The position numbers were made by a program, and so were the translations under genes. The notes under the pieces were generated by a model. That model had not been told where the DNA came from. It made no database searches and was given only the letters and a program-made list of their open reading frames with translations. Shown piece after piece: positions 1-11,130 of a DNA stretch of 64,000 nt (positions are counted from its first letter, which is position 1; each line of letters starts with the position of its first letter). This stretch comes from Atkinsonella hypoxylon (Eukaryota; Ascomycota; Sordariomycetes; Hypocreales; Clavicipitaceae): assembly GCA_000729835.1 (NCBI GenBank), contig JFHB01000153.1:1-64000 (forward strand), read 5' to 3'.

Positions 1-1219
1 CTTCTTCTTCTTCTTCTCATGGTGCAGCAGCAAACCAATCATTTCACGTCGCTGCAAATCATCCCACCCACTCACTCCCTGCATTCTTCATTGCGACGTA
101 CGGAATAGGTGCTCCATACTCGGACATTTATCCAGACGCGCAACATGCCGCAGATCGCGCTGTACGCCGTGCCTCCCTACTTAGGTAGGTAGGTATTAGG
201 CATTGAGGCTTATGATATGCTTGTCCCAAGCTCAGATTCTTTATGCCAAAAACTGCATACACTACCACACACAATATCAACCCCGAGCTTTCATGTTCCC
301 ACACATGCAGCTATCCCTCCGATCGTCCCGCCTATCCGTTCAATATTTGTCTCGATCACCCAACGTCGGTTGATACTATGCAACAACCTTCAGCTCTGCA
401 GCGGCGTGGAGGTAAGGACAAAGTCATTTTCCCACCAAAATTCACTATAACTAAAGGTACCATCACTCCATGACCAACGAACCAGCCGACCGCCTGACTG
501 ACTAAGTAACATGCTGGTCGGTGCGTTTATTGATATGTACGTACTCCGTATTAGGGGATGTTTGGGAGACAATGAGCTCCAACAAGAACCAATCCATTTT
601 AAATGGAGAGAAGTAGCTTAGTTCAGCTAGTACCAGTAGGCAATTTGAAAGCTCTGGTGGGACAATTACTTGCCCTAAGACAAAGGAAAGTCTGATTATT
701 TCCAAGTCCACAATCTTTTCTTACTCTAGGTAATTTGGCCAACTGGTAAAGTGCACAGGTCCCCAAACCGGACATCATCATCACTGTTGAAGCTGCGTCC
801 ATACCAGCAACTGAACTTGCGCTCGGGAGCGACACGGTCTACGGAAATGTCGACAAATATCGTGATATCTTGTCAGCACAAGCGCGACACGGTTAAACAG
901 ATGAGAGTTTGATCCTATGCAACATCGCAATTTACCCAATTTCATTTTTTAAAAAAAAGTATTGAGTCTTCGTATTCGATGACAAAATGAAACTGCATGT
1001 CGCCTGACTGTGTTTTCGTTCGTACAATGCCATTTCCTCTTCCAGTATTGATGCCTCGACCTAATTTCCCATCTGCTGGTTTACAGCCCGAATCCGATGC
1101 CGATCTCGGCCGCGTATATGATAAACCCCAACCATAAACGCCTGTTCCCACCTTTGAAATGCAAGTTACATAATGGCTACTCCCCCCTCTTTTGGTTCGT
1201 TTGACCGTCAGTGCCATAC
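1..1219. other. Intergenic, no supported gene
   Basis: The window opens with a short CTT microsatellite (about 1-16). A TAGGTAGGTAGG run lies near 183-195 and an ACTCCGT motif near 542. The part next to 1219 would be the 3' untranslated region of the leftward BRL1-type gene. Short open frames here have no recognisable family and no splice partners. Confidence 0.6.
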
Positions 1220-2775
1220 CTAGTACCCCTTGCTCAGACTCCGCCCATATTTGATGGGACTCAGTTGCCGGTCACCTTTGCTGGGGCTTTGTCGTCCAGA
1301 TGGTGTATAAAACGATTTCAAATTGATTGGCGAATTGTCAGTATCTGTTCCCTCGTCTAACAACGCTTGTCTTTGCATTTTCGGTGTCTGCACTGGGACC
1401 AACATGTAGCCAGGCGTTATGCTAGGAGACCTAGCTTGATCATGCAGGCTGTCTGCAGACTGTGAAGGTGCGGCCTGCACTGCTTTGTGTCCGCTGTCAT
1501 ACCGGCTGAAAGCGCTGAAGTTGACAGTTGTACAAATCAATACAATGGCCAAGATCACACCCTGAAATACATAGATGTCAATATACAATTCCTCTAAGCA
1601 TATTTTCATATGGAAAACACAGACACTTACCCAGGCTTTGAGCTGCATCGTTTCCGTAAACTCGTTGATGATCTCAGCTACTTGCTTCGCAGTTACCTTG
1701 ACTCTCATAATTGCATCCGGATCTTGCCGCATGCACTCATACCATTCATCGCAAAGGGACTTTAGAGCGGGGCGATCGTTGTTCTTGCAGCCATTGATGG
1801 TCCATTTATCCTGGCACGCCTCAATCTGGGTCACCAGATTCCGTTGCTCTGCTAGATTGGCATTGTATATGTCGGAACGAATCGTGCTAACGACTGACCA
1901 GCACACATAGGTCAATACAGATACAAGAAAGACGTTGGCGCCAAGCTGCATCCATCGTTGCATATGATCTGGTGTATTCGGGTATTTGTTGAGTGCATGG
2001 AAGAAAGCCTCAAAAGGTCCTTTCCGCTTTCCCTTAGAGTGACTGCTGCCCGGTCGGCCGTCGCTAGCGTCCGAATCCGAATCCCAACAGTCCCCATCAT
2101 AGCCTTGGGAGACGCTGCCAACATCCTTATCTGCATTATGGCGCTTTCTCTTCCGCATCGCTTTATTGGTGTCTCGATACCCACGGATCTCGCCCTTGCC
2201 AGAAGCGTGCTTCTTTAAGAAGTCACTTGACTTGCCGTATCGACTGGATTTGCCAATTTTGAGCGGTGTGATGGTCGTACCGAGTGATATGTCTGCTTTT
2301 CGCTCTCTGTCAGGCGTATTATTTGGATAGTCAGATACTTCCGTCGGGGCTGGACTGTCCTCCGCTCCTGATACTTCAGATAACGCCATGTCATCAATTG
2401 GCTTACTGGGGGTCGTGAAAGCGGGATTCCTGAATGGAGGAGCGGTGGTCTTGGATGACAGCTGTGGAGTAAATCGTGCCGTTTGAGGAGGATGTGGCTG
2501 GGATCTTGACGGCGACTGCAGATGGGCGAACGGATTTGGCGCTCGGGGAACAGATTTGAAAGGAGAACCTAGTGTTGATTCACCGAGTCAGCTAAAGCAC
2601 CTGAGTTTGGACGCCGTAAAAGTTGAAACAACACGGCCGAAACTTTCAAGCTGGGTGTTTACTAACTGTTTCTTGACGCAGTGTTGGCAGCTTGAGCGAA
2701 AGGGCTCGTGGGGTCTAAGGGTCCTTTGTCGTGATATTCCCACTCCATAGGACTCTCGTAACTTCTGGATTGCAT
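1220..2775 (-). CDS. BRL1: BRL1/BRR6-type nuclear-envelope protein
   Basis: Integral nuclear-envelope protein of the Brl1/Brr6 family (disulfide-bridge nucleocytoplasmic transport domain), which works in nuclear pore assembly and membrane lipid balance. Three exons: 2775-2667, 2568-1631 and 1561-1220, giving 462 aa with phases that close; the last intron is 69 bp and happens to stay open. The N-terminus has the family signature ESPMEWEY followed by GPLDPTSPF. A low-complexity Ser/Pro/charged region follows, then two hydrophobic segments (LGANVFLVSVLTYVCWSVV and GVILAIVLICTTVNF). Between them lie four cysteines (EAC, NGC, SLC, YEC) that match the family's disulfide-bonded luminal loop. The start at 2775 is chosen because the conserved block begins right after it. 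It is transcribed away from IWS1. Confidence 0.88.
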
Positions 2776-3247
2776 GATGATGATACAGTGACAATTTTCC
2801 GGTACTTTCAATACGCTGTTAGATGATTTGGCGTCTCTGCGCTTGTAAAGACGTTCTTGTATCGCCAACGGCAACAACAGTTGGAAGTAAACAATCCATG
2901 TGGGTCCCGACTTGGATGTGAAAACGGGGGCGCTTATGTCAGCGAAGCAACAGCCCCGAACTCAAACTGCTGTAATTACTTGGGAAGAAGTAGACAAGCA
3001 TTGGCCGAAGGAGGCGCTGACACTGATCACAAAGCGCACATACATATTGCTGAAGTGAAGTCGTTTCCTTTCGACTCATTTGGGCTGCTTTCGCACCCTC
3101 ACACTTGGCTCATGAACAGTTATTCTCGACGTGCGGTGGCGCTGCTTTAATCCAACATTGTCCACATTCATTTTCCTGTGGTCAACTACTATTCTACTTA
3201 AACTTTCCCCCTTACCTCCTTCACACAAAACTCAACTCCGCATCAAC
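2776..3247. promoter_or_regulatory. Shared divergent promoter, BRL1-type gene / IWS1
   Basis: About 470 bp separate two start codons that point apart, so both 5' regions must lie here. A pyrimidine-rich stretch (about 3195-3230) precedes the IWS1 start, as is common in fungal leaders. No TATA box is obvious. Confidence 0.5.
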
Positions 3248-4660
3248 ATGTCTGATCGCGAGTCTCCCGTTGGCTCGCCGGCCAAAGGCCCCGATGACGA
3301 TGGTCAAGAGCAAGAGTTCCAAGATGAATTAGCAGATGCTGATTCTGATCGAGATTCGGATGCCCTGTCGGAAATTGACGAAAACGAATTCGAGGACTAC
3401 GATCCAGAAACAGCAAATATTGAAGACCGTCCTGTGGACATTGATGAAGATATTGCACGCACTCTCAAGGCAAGCAAGCGTAAGCGCGTTGCTGGCGATG
3501 CTCCGAAAAAACCGAGAGAAGGTCGCCGAGAGAAGAAAAGACGAGATCGAGACGATGACGTCGCAATGGGAGATGGAGCAGACCCGGATGGAAGCTCACA
3601 ACGACGAGCCAGAAGACCTGCAGATGGAGAAAGACGGCCAGCAGTGGGCCCAGATAAACCTGCACCGGAGAATGATGAAGAGCTAAGCCCCGAAGAAAGG
3701 AGGAAACGGGCTATTGACAGAGCTTTAGACGCAGCCATCAAGAAGGGTGGAACAACAAAACGTCGGCGCAAGGATGAAATTGTGAGGGCGTGTCTCTTGA
3801 TATCCAATTATTGATCTCTACTGACATAATTGCAGGATTTGGATGATGAAATTGACGACCAGCTAGCCGACCTGAAGTTCAGAATGGAGAGAGCTTGTCG
3901 AGCGGATAATGAAGCGCGCGAAGCTCAAAAACCCGCTGTTCACAAGCTTAAGCTTCTTCCTGACGTGAACGCTATCTTAAACCGAAATAATGTTCAACAC
4001 GCCGTCCTGGACCCAGATACAAACTTTTTACAACACGTCAAGTTCTTTCTTGAACCTCTCAACGACGGATCCCTGCCGGCATACAACATCCAGCGTGATC
4101 TTTTAACAGCCCTTACGAAGTTGAACGTTGAGAAGGAAGCCCTCCTCAGCAGCGGTATCGGCAAAGTGGTTTTGTTCTATACGAGAAGCAAGAAGCCTGA
4201 ACCTAGTATCAAGCGAATGGCAGAACGACTCCTAGGTGAATGGAGTCGCCCAATTCTGAAAAGGACGGATGACTACAAGAAACGACAGGTCGAGAGTCGC
4301 GAGTATGACTACCAGTATGTGTCTCCCATAAGCCTTTCTATGCATCTCTCCGAAATCTGCAATGCTATGCTATACTAACCCCTCTCCAGAGCTGCCCGTC
4401 TCGCGCAACGCCAGAAGATTGGTAAGCAATTCAATCTCACCCAGCGACCGGCGCTTTCCGCGCGAGATGCTGAACGTGAGCGTATACTTGCTCCCGTTGG
4501 CTCCAATAACCGTGCGCGCATGACGAACCTCCCAGAGAGCTACACCATCGCGCCTAAGAGCACGTTTGATGGTGCGCGCGGTTCAGAGCACAGGCCACTA
4601 GGTGCAAGTGGAATGGAAGCCTTCAGGAAAATGACGCAGAAGAGCAAGAAGAGGGGCTGA
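3248..4660 (+). CDS. IWS1: Transcription elongation factor IWS1/Spn1
   Basis: Nuclear elongation factor that partners Spt6 on RNA polymerase II. Three exons: 3248-3781, 3836-4314 and 4390-4660, giving 427 aa. The first ~180 residues are acidic and low-complexity (EIDENEFEDYDPE), then Lys/Arg-rich with nuclear-localisation-like clusters (SKRKR, EKKRR, KRRRK). The centre (about residues 190-335) is the TFIIS N-terminal/IWS1 helical domain, with LLPDVNAILNR, FLEPLNDGSLPAYNIQ and MAERLLGEWSRPI. The basic C-terminal tail ends in KSKKRG. The ATG at 3248 is the first in the frame that reads into the acidic domain and follows a pyrimidine-rich leader. It is divergent from the BRL1-type gene. Confidence 0.93.
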
Positions 4661-6104
4661 GACTGTATTATCATCACGTGCCTGTTTATGAGGTTACCGA
4701 AGCATTCTGGCGTTTAGGTTACAGAGAATGTCATGTAGTTTGGTGTTCCTATGACGTTGCCGACTAGGGAAATTGCAACACGGGTATCTCGCATGTGTTC
4801 TGCATGACTACTCGTCGTGTTTATGGCGGGTGAATGTGCGAATCCACGAGGAAATAACACCTCCGGTTTACGGCTCCGTCGACATATTGGAATATCACAA
4901 CAGAAAAACACGCTGCTATCGTGCACTCTGTAAAGCGACTTCGTGAACCAAGCTGAAGGTCTAAGTCCCTCATGCATTCCGTACTTGGTCTTTCCCACCC
5001 ACGAGGCTTTACGATGCTCTATACATTGGTCCTTTTGCGGACCGCACCAGCTGATGTCATAGGGGTCCAGAAGGACGTTTTGGGATGAGCATGAGCCGCG
5101 GCAACCGACCAGCAGTCGACACAGCTAGAGCAAAGTGACAGATTATTTCTCATTGCAATTTATTATGCGCTTATAGACAGCCCGTGGAGACTATGCCACG
5201 ATGAGGCATCTTCTCCTGCACAATCGCCACTTCAAACTACAGACTCTGCATGTCAACTATCACTTGCATGCTGGCGGCTTATGTTCCGTACTCTGTGAGC
5301 GTGGGGCGAGACCACAGACTCGCAAGAGACTTTCTGATCTACTGGAGCGTTCCATGGCTACGTTGGAGATGTAAGTTTGCTTAGTTTCATGTAGCGAATG
5401 GGAAAGCGAGGGCTGGAAGACAGTGTTACAAAATACCAAGGACCAATGGAGCTCAAGAACCTGCGATCGATCTTATTGATGAGTATGAACCAAGAATTCA
5501 CTAGAAGGAGGGCACAGAATGAGGAAAAGCCTCAAGTTCTAGCACATAAATAGTGCGACCGCATTTTATAGATAGAAATATCAACAGCAAATAAAGACAA
5601 GAAGCTGATCATGCGCGCTTGGAATGCTTTAGTATTACCTATGACCTTACATTTACCAGTGATCCATCCAGATAGGTTATTAGCTTAACAGCTTGTAGTT
5701 CCCTCGTCTTGCTCCCGGGTTGCTTGGCTTCAGCTTAATGACGTTGAATTCATTTATCCTAACTTTGACACCTTTGGGATCTTCTTGGAAGACAGTTACG
5801 TTCGTCGACTCGTACGTGACTGCTCTTGAGCCATCGCCCATGTCTACATCACCCCTATACCCCGCCTCTCCCCCCTCTTTGAAAACAGTTGTAAATCAAG
5901 CATCGATCTAGCTTAGCTGTGTGTCAGCCGGGACTCCACTCCACGAACAACCTACACATCCTCCCGTATGAGTCATCTTGTTCCTTGACTCACCAAATCA
6001 TCGCAGTCTGCGATGACGACTCCCAAGTCGGCGAGTAATTGATAAATCTCACGATGCCGACATAAAGTGGCACATTCAATGCAAAGCCAAAACAGCCTCA
6101 CAAC
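4661..6104. other. Intergenic, no supported gene
   Basis: About 1.4 kb between the IWS1 stop and the methyltransferase start. Short open frames (for example 4714-4998 minus and 5720-5911 plus) show no domain, signal peptide or splice continuation. I see no tRNA or rRNA signature. Confidence 0.5.
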
Positions 6105-6980
6105 ATGGCAAACTTCACCCCCCTTGCCGCGGCGGCAGCCGCAAAGATCGCCTCCTACGCCATCTTAGAAAAACCGGAGCATATTTCCGTGGAGATCGGC
6201 CAAGCCGAGCACCGTGTCAAACTCGTCAACTCATGGCAAATCCCGCCCGGAAGCAAAGTTCTGGAACTCGGATGCGGCCAGGGAACATGCACGGCGGTGC
6301 TCGCCGAAGCAGTCGGCCCCGAAGGCCACGTTGATGCCGTGGACCCCGGAGCCCCTGACTATGGTGCTCCGTTCACCCTTGCCCAGGCCCAAGCTCACCT
6401 ATCTTCTGGTCCGATTGGGAATCGCATTACTTGGCACAACGTGGAACCCGTTCGATTCCTGACTGAGAAGGCCAGCAAGCACTGGGACTTCGTGGTGCTG
6501 GCGCACTGCATCTGGTACTTCGATGGCCCGGCGACGCTCAGCACAATGCTGGCTGCGCTACGGGGCCGTGCAACAAAGCTTCTTGTGGCAGAGTATGCCC
6601 TCACGGCGAGGGAAAAGGCAGCTGTGCCACACGTCCTGGCTGCTATTGCGCGAGGGACATTAGAAGCCCATAACAAGAACAGCTCTGAAAACATCCGGTG
6701 CCTGCTTGGCCCGCGGAGTATCAGGGAGGCCACCGTAGAAGTTGGCTGGATGATGGAGAAGGAAGAAGTCATCTTTCCAAAGCCAGACTTGCTAGACGGC
6801 TCTTGGGAGGTTGGAAGCGTAAAGAGTACGTGGTTTCTGGAGGAAGTTGGCAAGTATGTTGAGGATTCGGCGCTGAAAACAACGCTTTTCTCGGCCCGCG
6901 AGGCTGTCATTGGGGCTGTGGAGCTACTCGATGGAGAGAAAGTCCGCACGATGGATGTTTGGGTCTCGCGATTTGGTTAA
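6105..6980 (+). CDS. Class I SAM-dependent methyltransferase
   Basis: Single-exon 291-aa protein with a Rossmann methyltransferase fold. Motif I is VLELGCGQGTCT (about residue 51), the acidic end of strand 2 is DAVDPG, and motif IV is the DFVVLAHCIWYF region. This layout is typical of small fungal class I SAM methyltransferases acting on small molecules; the substrate cannot be read from the sequence. The Ala-rich N-terminus (TPLAAAAAAKIAS) is not a clear targeting signal. It stands alone, flanked by long non-coding stretches, so no pathway can be assigned. The ATG at 6105 follows an A/C-rich leader (CACAACATGG). Confidence 0.82.
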   Translation: MANFTPLAAAAAAKIASYAILEKPEHISVEIGQAEHRVKLVNSWQIPPGSKVLELGCGQGTCTAVLAEAVGPEGHVDAVDPGAPDYGAPFTLAQAQAHLSSGPIGNRITWHNVEPVRFLTEKASKHWDFVVLAHCIWYFDGPATLSTMLAALRGRATKLLVAEYALTAREKAAVPHVLAAIARGTLEAHNKNSSENIRCLLGPRSIREATVEVGWMMEKEEVIFPKPDLLDGSWEVGSVKSTWFLEEVGKYVEDSALKTTLFSAREAVIGAVELLDGEKVRTMDVWVSRFG

Positions 6981-8783
6981 GTTGCTAATTCTTTGAGCCG
7001 GTAAGAACAAGACATGAGGGCATTTGTAATTGTACAAATTCAATCTGACGCATGCATGAGACAAGCATTATGCTGGGTTGTAGTCGTTCTCGTGCGGCGC
7101 GGTAACGCCATTTTGTACGGTTGAAAATGTTACCTGGTCTGGTACCTTCTATTATGCTATAAGGGCGTCCAACCAAGTCGCTCCTGCGTGTAGTGTCCTA
7201 AGCCTCGTGAACTTATCCTGTGTCTTGAACATTGCGTCCAAATGTCTATTGGGCATGGTGATCGCCGAGGGACGCTGATGTTAGTTAATGAAACCGTGCA
7301 TGATTTGAGCAAGTCAAATATGACGAAATGAAAACATGGAAAAGTACAGAGAATTCACGGGGCCTGAGTTGGTTTGTGAAGGTGACTACCAAGTGGTTTG
7401 TAGGGTGCTTTGCCGCCTTGGCGTCTACTACTCAAACGTTCTTTGCCATTCTGGCAGCTCGTCGTATCGTCGGCCCAGCGCTATGATACGAGTTTTCAGT
7501 AGCAGTCTCAATATGGGAGCCTTTATGGTTGTGAAAATTTAGAGCGTGGACTTGACTTTTATGTATCCGTCTCCCGGAGATGCGAGCGGGTGACAGGCAG
7601 GTTATAGGTCAGAGCAGGGTGCTTTCCTAGTGCAGTTGATCTTGACTACCCGCCATTCTCATCAAAGGAGAAAATAGGGTTATTTCTGAGGGAAGAAGAA
7701 AATAATCAAATTTACTTCCAAAGCAGTCGCAAGGGGATTTCTCGCCCTGATTGTAATGGCACTTTTTGACTGCGAATCCTCGTTAGGAGAATTGCTATTC
7801 GGGCGAATATCGCCATTATCTGACCGCACGCTAAATTCAGATATTAACAATAGAACTGAAGAATCACTATCACTAGGACCTTCGCTTCAACACGCGAATT
7901 CCACTGTTCTCTTTAAAAGTGAACAACTAGCTACTAAGGTAAGTACCTAAGTTGACTAGGTAGTTTAGGTACCTAGATAGTTGTAGATTTTTTTTTTTTT
8001 TTTAAAGAGAACACATGCATCCAATTAAAACAGCGGAATAAGAGGTACTTAAGTTCCAGCCCCGCTATAATATCTGCCAACAATTTTCCGAGCAAAGCTT
8101 GAAAAGGCCACTCAAAATCTCCGCCTGAGCCAAGGATGGTGTGGGCCCGACCAGACATTTTAATTGAGACTTGCTTGTGCACGCCCACGTGGGATGCGAG
8201 GTCTTAATTAAACAGTCCGACCAGTGCCGGGGTCCTCACACCAGACTTACCTATTCCCATTGTGTTCAGTATTGTTCTGCTCATTATGGACCTTCGGCAC
8301 CTGGCTAGTTCGCGGCTCGGGATATTTCAACCCGTTGACCTGCGTGGGGCCTGTCGATAGTTTCGCCACTCGCTGTTGCCGAAGTCTTTCAATTTTCTGT
8401 GGAAAACCTTTTTAAGTTGCTATTTCTACCAACTTAGGCAAGAAGTGGGCTGTCAATAGATATTACTGTACTATTCATGTCTCACGACATCGCCCAAAGC
8501 GCCTCCACGCATTATAGGAGCAACAAATCCATCCCGCCAACTACCACATCCTGGTCATCGCCTGGTCATCAACACGCTTCTCGTCATGATGATCCTTGGC
8601 CTCGTCACCACCTTCAAGTCACCGCCCGATGCGACTCCGCCATCTTTTCTAGCAGTTTGAACTTCAACACTCGTCACATGGACTGCTAGATTTGCCAGAC
8701 TCATCATCGGCCCGTCGTGCAATTGGTAATTGACATCATTGGACCGAAGGGTCGTGATTTTCTTCACCCACTTGACACTCGCC
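6981..8783. other. Intergenic, no supported gene
   Basis: About 1.8 kb. It contains nested ACCTA/TAGGT inverted motifs near 7938-7980 and a long T run at about 7988-8003. No open frame carries a recognisable domain. The last ~300 bp hold the promoter and leader of the glycosyltransferase gene. Confidence 0.5.
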
Positions 8784-10394
8784 ATGGCAATCCTCAAGCT
8801 TCCAGCCGAATCCCCACGAACCGATTACAGAGCAAAAAAGCGATTACTGCGCATCGTCATCATCGTTATTCTTTTACTCGCCGCAGCTGCCACGTTTCTC
8901 GCTCGCAGTGATCGATTCGTCAAGAGAGTGATACCTGTCGACAGAATCCACATTGGACTTGATAACTACTCATTCACATCAACCAGCCGCTTCTCGCCCG
9001 TTACAGTCGACGATCCGACCACAAAATCCAACCAAGATCTATGCGCAACGTTTCCCAAATATATGCTCAATGTCGTACAGCCGGTTCTTAAAGTCGGCCA
9101 CAGCGAAGATCAAGAACGACTCGCCGCGCACTTCAACACTACCTCCTCATGCTTCACCAAGGATGACTTGCTGGTCGTCTCCGATCTAGACGAGGTAGTT
9201 CATGGTCATCGCACTGTCGATGTCCTCGGAGGTTTACCGGCTCCCTATTACGACCTAAACAAGCACCATCAATTCCAGAATTATCTCTCACAGAAGGAAC
9301 TGCGAAAGAATGGGACTCTCAACGAAATAACTCAACGGACTATCAATGGCTGGATACTCGACAAGTACAAGTTTCTGCCCATGGTGGAACGAGCATGGCT
9401 GGCAAAGCCAGATAAGCCCTTCTACTTTTTCTACGAACCTGATACATATGTGTTTTGGGATAATGTCTTTCGATTCCTTCAAAATATCGATCCCGACGTC
9501 CCGACTTACATGGGCTCTCCATCGCCCGGCCGACACGACGAGAATCAGGATGTCAAAACATGGTTCGCTAATGGCGGCCCTGGCATCATCCTGAGTAGAA
9601 GTGCGATCAAGGCTCTTCTGCATCGTCGGGTTGATACAAATGGCCACTATATTGACCCGCCCCTTGCAGAAAAGTGGCAGGACCTGGTGGCGGGAGAATG
9701 CTGCGGCGACAGTGTGCTTGGATGGGCGCTTTGGAATGTCGCTGTACAAGTTCAGGGCTACTGGCCAATGTTCAACCCCCATCCACTTCACGGCATCCCA
9801 TTCAGCGACTTGTACTGGTGCCAACCTGTTCTCACACTGCATAAGACCTTGCCGCATGACATGCACTCTCTGTGGCATTGGGAATTCGCCCAGAGAAGAT
9901 TGCAAGTGAGTCGATCAAGCTTGTTCTATACATGTCATTACATTCCTCTAACTGACGTTTCACAGCGACCCATGTTGTACGCTGACGTCTGGGGTCTTAA
10001 GCACCCTGGCCAGCCACGTATTATAGATGATTGGGACAATGGCGACTGGGACGGATGGGATCCTCCGGCAGAAGCACAAATCGGCACGTTTGAGGCCTGC
10101 AAGCAGTATTGCAGAGAGCAAGACAGGTGCGTGCAATGGTCGTGGCATGGTGGCGACGAGAGACGATGTATCCTCATGTCGTCGATACGATATGGAACAG
10201 CGAGAGCACCCGAGTTCATGGTCGACAAGGAAAAGCGGGAAATAATATCGCAAGAAGCCTCGGGTAAGACATCGGGCAGAAAATGGGTGGATTATAGGAG
10301 CGGGTGGGTGGAGGAGCGAGTCAAGGCGTTTAGGGACCAACGGCAGTGTGAGGAAGTGCATTGGGTTGGTCCCAGCGTCAGTCGGGTATTCTAA
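8784..10394 (+). CDS. Type II membrane glycosyltransferase, GT31/Fringe-like, with PAN-like tail
   Basis: Two exons (8784-9905, 9966-10394; the 60-bp intron stays in frame), 516 aa. A short cytosolic end with KKR precedes one membrane anchor (IVIIVILLLAAAATFLA, about residues 24-40), so a Golgi/ER type II protein is expected. The catalytic region has DLLVVSDLDE, an acidic metal-binding-like YEPDTYVFWDN motif and FANGGPGIILS, matching the fungal Fringe-like GT31 pattern. CCGD and HDMHSLWHWE follow. The C-terminus has a Cys-containing, PAN/apple-like segment (FEACKQYCREQDRCVQWSW). The start at 8784 is preferred over an upstream in-frame ATG (8730) because of its context (GCCATGG) and its distance to the anchor. 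Donor and acceptor sugars are unknown. Confidence 0.83.
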   Translation: MAILKLPAESPRTDYRAKKRLLRIVIIVILLLAAAATFLARSDRFVKRVIPVDRIHIGLDNYSFTSTSRFSPVTVDDPTTKSNQDLCATFPKYMLNVVQPVLKVGHSEDQERLAAHFNTTSSCFTKDDLLVVSDLDEVVHGHRTVDVLGGLPAPYYDLNKHHQFQNYLSQKELRKNGTLNEITQRTINGWILDKYKFLPMVERAWLAKPDKPFYFFYEPDTYVFWDNVFRFLQNIDPDVPTYMGSPSPGRHDENQDVKTWFANGGPGIILSRSAIKALLHRRVDTNGHYIDPPLAEKWQDLVAGECCGDSVLGWALWNVAVQVQGYWPMFNPHPLHGIPFSDLYWCQPVLTLHKTLPHDMHSLWHWEFAQRRLQVSRSSLFYTCHYIPLTDVSQRPMLYADVWGLKHPGQPRIIDDWDNGDWDGWDPPAEAQIGTFEACKQYCREQDRCVQWSWHGGDERRCILMSSIRYGTARAPEFMVDKEKREIISQEASGKTSGRKWVDYRSGWVEERVKAFRDQRQCEEVHWVGPSVSRVF

Positions 10395-11130
10395 CGTGCG
10401 TTATTCTTTTCATAGGCACGGCGTTGGCAATAATGTCAGGATACCTGGTTGCAGCAAAGGAGATGCGGGAGATGATGTCTATTTTCATTCGATGTGTAGT
10501 AGCTCGAGACGAGGCACATGAAGTCCGTGGGGATGACGCTCTCGAAGCCGAGGAAGAAGCGCTGCGCGTACAAACCCCGCCAGGTTGTCACGGCGGCAGT
10601 AAGCATGCACATGCCCAGAGGACAATCAATTTCGGGATTTAGCGCAGATATATACCTGGATCGGGAATGGGGCGTTAGTCTAGTATTACACCGACACCCA
10701 CCTAATACAGCCTCTGCTTATGATTCGTTGAATTTCCTATACAGACTGCAGACTGTAGCTTTATACAGTTCCCTGCTTGACTACGTACGAATCACTAGTA
10801 TAGCATCCATTACGAATTATCAAGCTATCACATAACAGCTCTCTCTGCATCTCACAAAACACACATGTACCCATATTACCCCTGAAATATATCGGTACCA
10901 ATCGGCCCCCAATCTTACACCTTGCATTGACATCGCACCCGCATCATGTACCACGTAAGAACCGGGTTGAATACGCCTTGGGCTGAATCCCGATGTCTTG
11001 AATGCCTTACATACATCCCTTCCCACTTACTCAGACATATACAGACATATAAAAGCACGGCAGCCGCGTATGCTGCCCAAACTTTGAATCAAATGCAGAC
11101 TGCTCCAACAATCACTCGCATTGTCCCAAG
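10395..11130. other. Intergenic with promoter of the GMC gene
   Basis: About 0.7 kb. A TATAAAA box at 11048-11054 lies about 77 bp before the GMC oxidoreductase start. Nothing else is recognisable. Confidence 0.5.
11048..11054 (+). promoter_or_regulatory. TATA box for GMC oxidoreductase
   Basis: TATAAAA, 77 bp upstream of the ATG at 11131, in a position consistent with a short fungal 5' leader. Confidence 0.5.

Noticed and set aside
942..1217. A 91-codon minus-strand frame
   Set aside because: Sits in the 3' flank of the BRL1-type gene, without a domain or a splice partner.
9288..9905. A 205-codon minus-strand frame
   Set aside because: Antisense to the conserved glycosyltransferase exon; no family features.
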